Source: Cordylochernes scorpioides
Lineage: Eukaryota; Arthropoda; Arachnida; Pseudoscorpiones; Chernetidae
Reading direction: 5' to 3'
DNA length: 64,000 nucleotides
Assembly (NCBI GenBank): GCA_030710605.1
Contig: CP092880.1
Location: forward strand, 21,729,652-21,793,651
The position numbers were made by a program, and so were the translations under genes. Positions 63,661 through 64,000 of this stretch are shown in pieces; the stretch's first letter is position 1, and every line of letters starts with the position of its first letter. The notes below the pieces were generated by a model. That model was given only the letters and a program-made list of their open reading frames with translations, was not told the DNA's origin and made no database searches.

Positions 63661-64000
63661 AGGAAAAGGTATATTTACTAAGCCGAAGTAATTGGATTAC
63701 TAGTTAATGCTTTGTTTGATGTTTCAATTATCTTCCTTCTTATTGTCTATGAGAAGAGTCCTCAAGTTCTTCAGTCAACTTCATTCATCATCATCAAATA
63801 ATTTTATTGTTTCAACTATGGTACAGATTGAGGCTATATATACTGTAGGTTGTGTTCAGGACATATACACTCTGTAGAACGACATTTGAAAATTATTCCG
63901 CATGTGTTTCTTTTGAACGAAAAATAGAAATTTATTTTAAGGAGAAATAACGAATTTTTCTAACCTTAAAAGTATGAAAGGATGAATTGTGAAGAGTAAT
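63661..64000. other. No gene; inverted match to 56868-56945
   Basis: 63898-63972 matches 56868-56945 in inverse orientation. Confidence 0.45.

Overview
This is a repeat-dominated, AT-rich stretch of a eukaryotic nuclear genome, almost certainly an invertebrate and most likely an arthropod. The BEL/Pao element, RNase H-bearing non-LTR elements, Tc1-like and pogo-like elements, tRNA-derived SINEs and a Helitron fit that. The LINE C-termini resemble types I associate with chelicerates such as spiders, but that is only an impression. I found no convincing host gene, rRNA gene or functional tRNA gene. Nearly all recognisable sequence is mobile DNA or satellite DNA.

Layout. 1-20 kb: MITE family A (ends with TACACTCATGGACAAAACTT), partly expanded into 131-bp and 76-bp tandem repeats; two tRNA-derived SINE families; fragments of several LINEs; a Tc1 relic; and members of a repeat family that carries hammerhead ribozymes (HHRs). 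20.3-27.5 kb: one nearly intact BEL/Pao retrotransposon with near-identical 870-bp LTRs and a single 1749-codon gag-pol ORF. 27.8-40.3 kb: SINE tandems, LINE 3' ends with clear target-site duplications (TSDs), two solo LTRs, a Tc1 relic, a compact Helitron (36344-36852) and long foldback elements. 40.8-42.9 kb: a decayed Penelope-like (PLE) reverse transcriptase with internal tandem copies and a pogo-like MITE inside it. 44.06-47.5 kb: a 48-bp satellite whose period keeps an antisense frame open. 48.76-52.14 kb: about 34 tandem copies of a 98-bp LINE 3' end. 52.4-53.1 kb: an 88-bp array. 53-64 kb: more LINE ends, foldbacks and HHR-family copies, ending in a 162-bp tandem array.

The most interesting signals are: (1) three copies of a hammerhead ribozyme with an intact core (19309-19362 +, 14909-14962 -, 55544-55598 -) and one decayed copy, in a short repeat with more than a dozen copies here, close to a PLE relic (PLEs and retrozymes are the known carriers of such ribozymes); (2) repeated tandem multiplication of LINE 3' ends in at least three unrelated LINE families; (3) a 509-bp Helitron with textbook ends that contains a tRNA-Thr-like sequence; (4) an essentially intact BEL element whose reverse transcriptase box reads YMDN rather than YxDD.

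Family labels used here (A, B, L1-L8, H, F, G, K) are my own.
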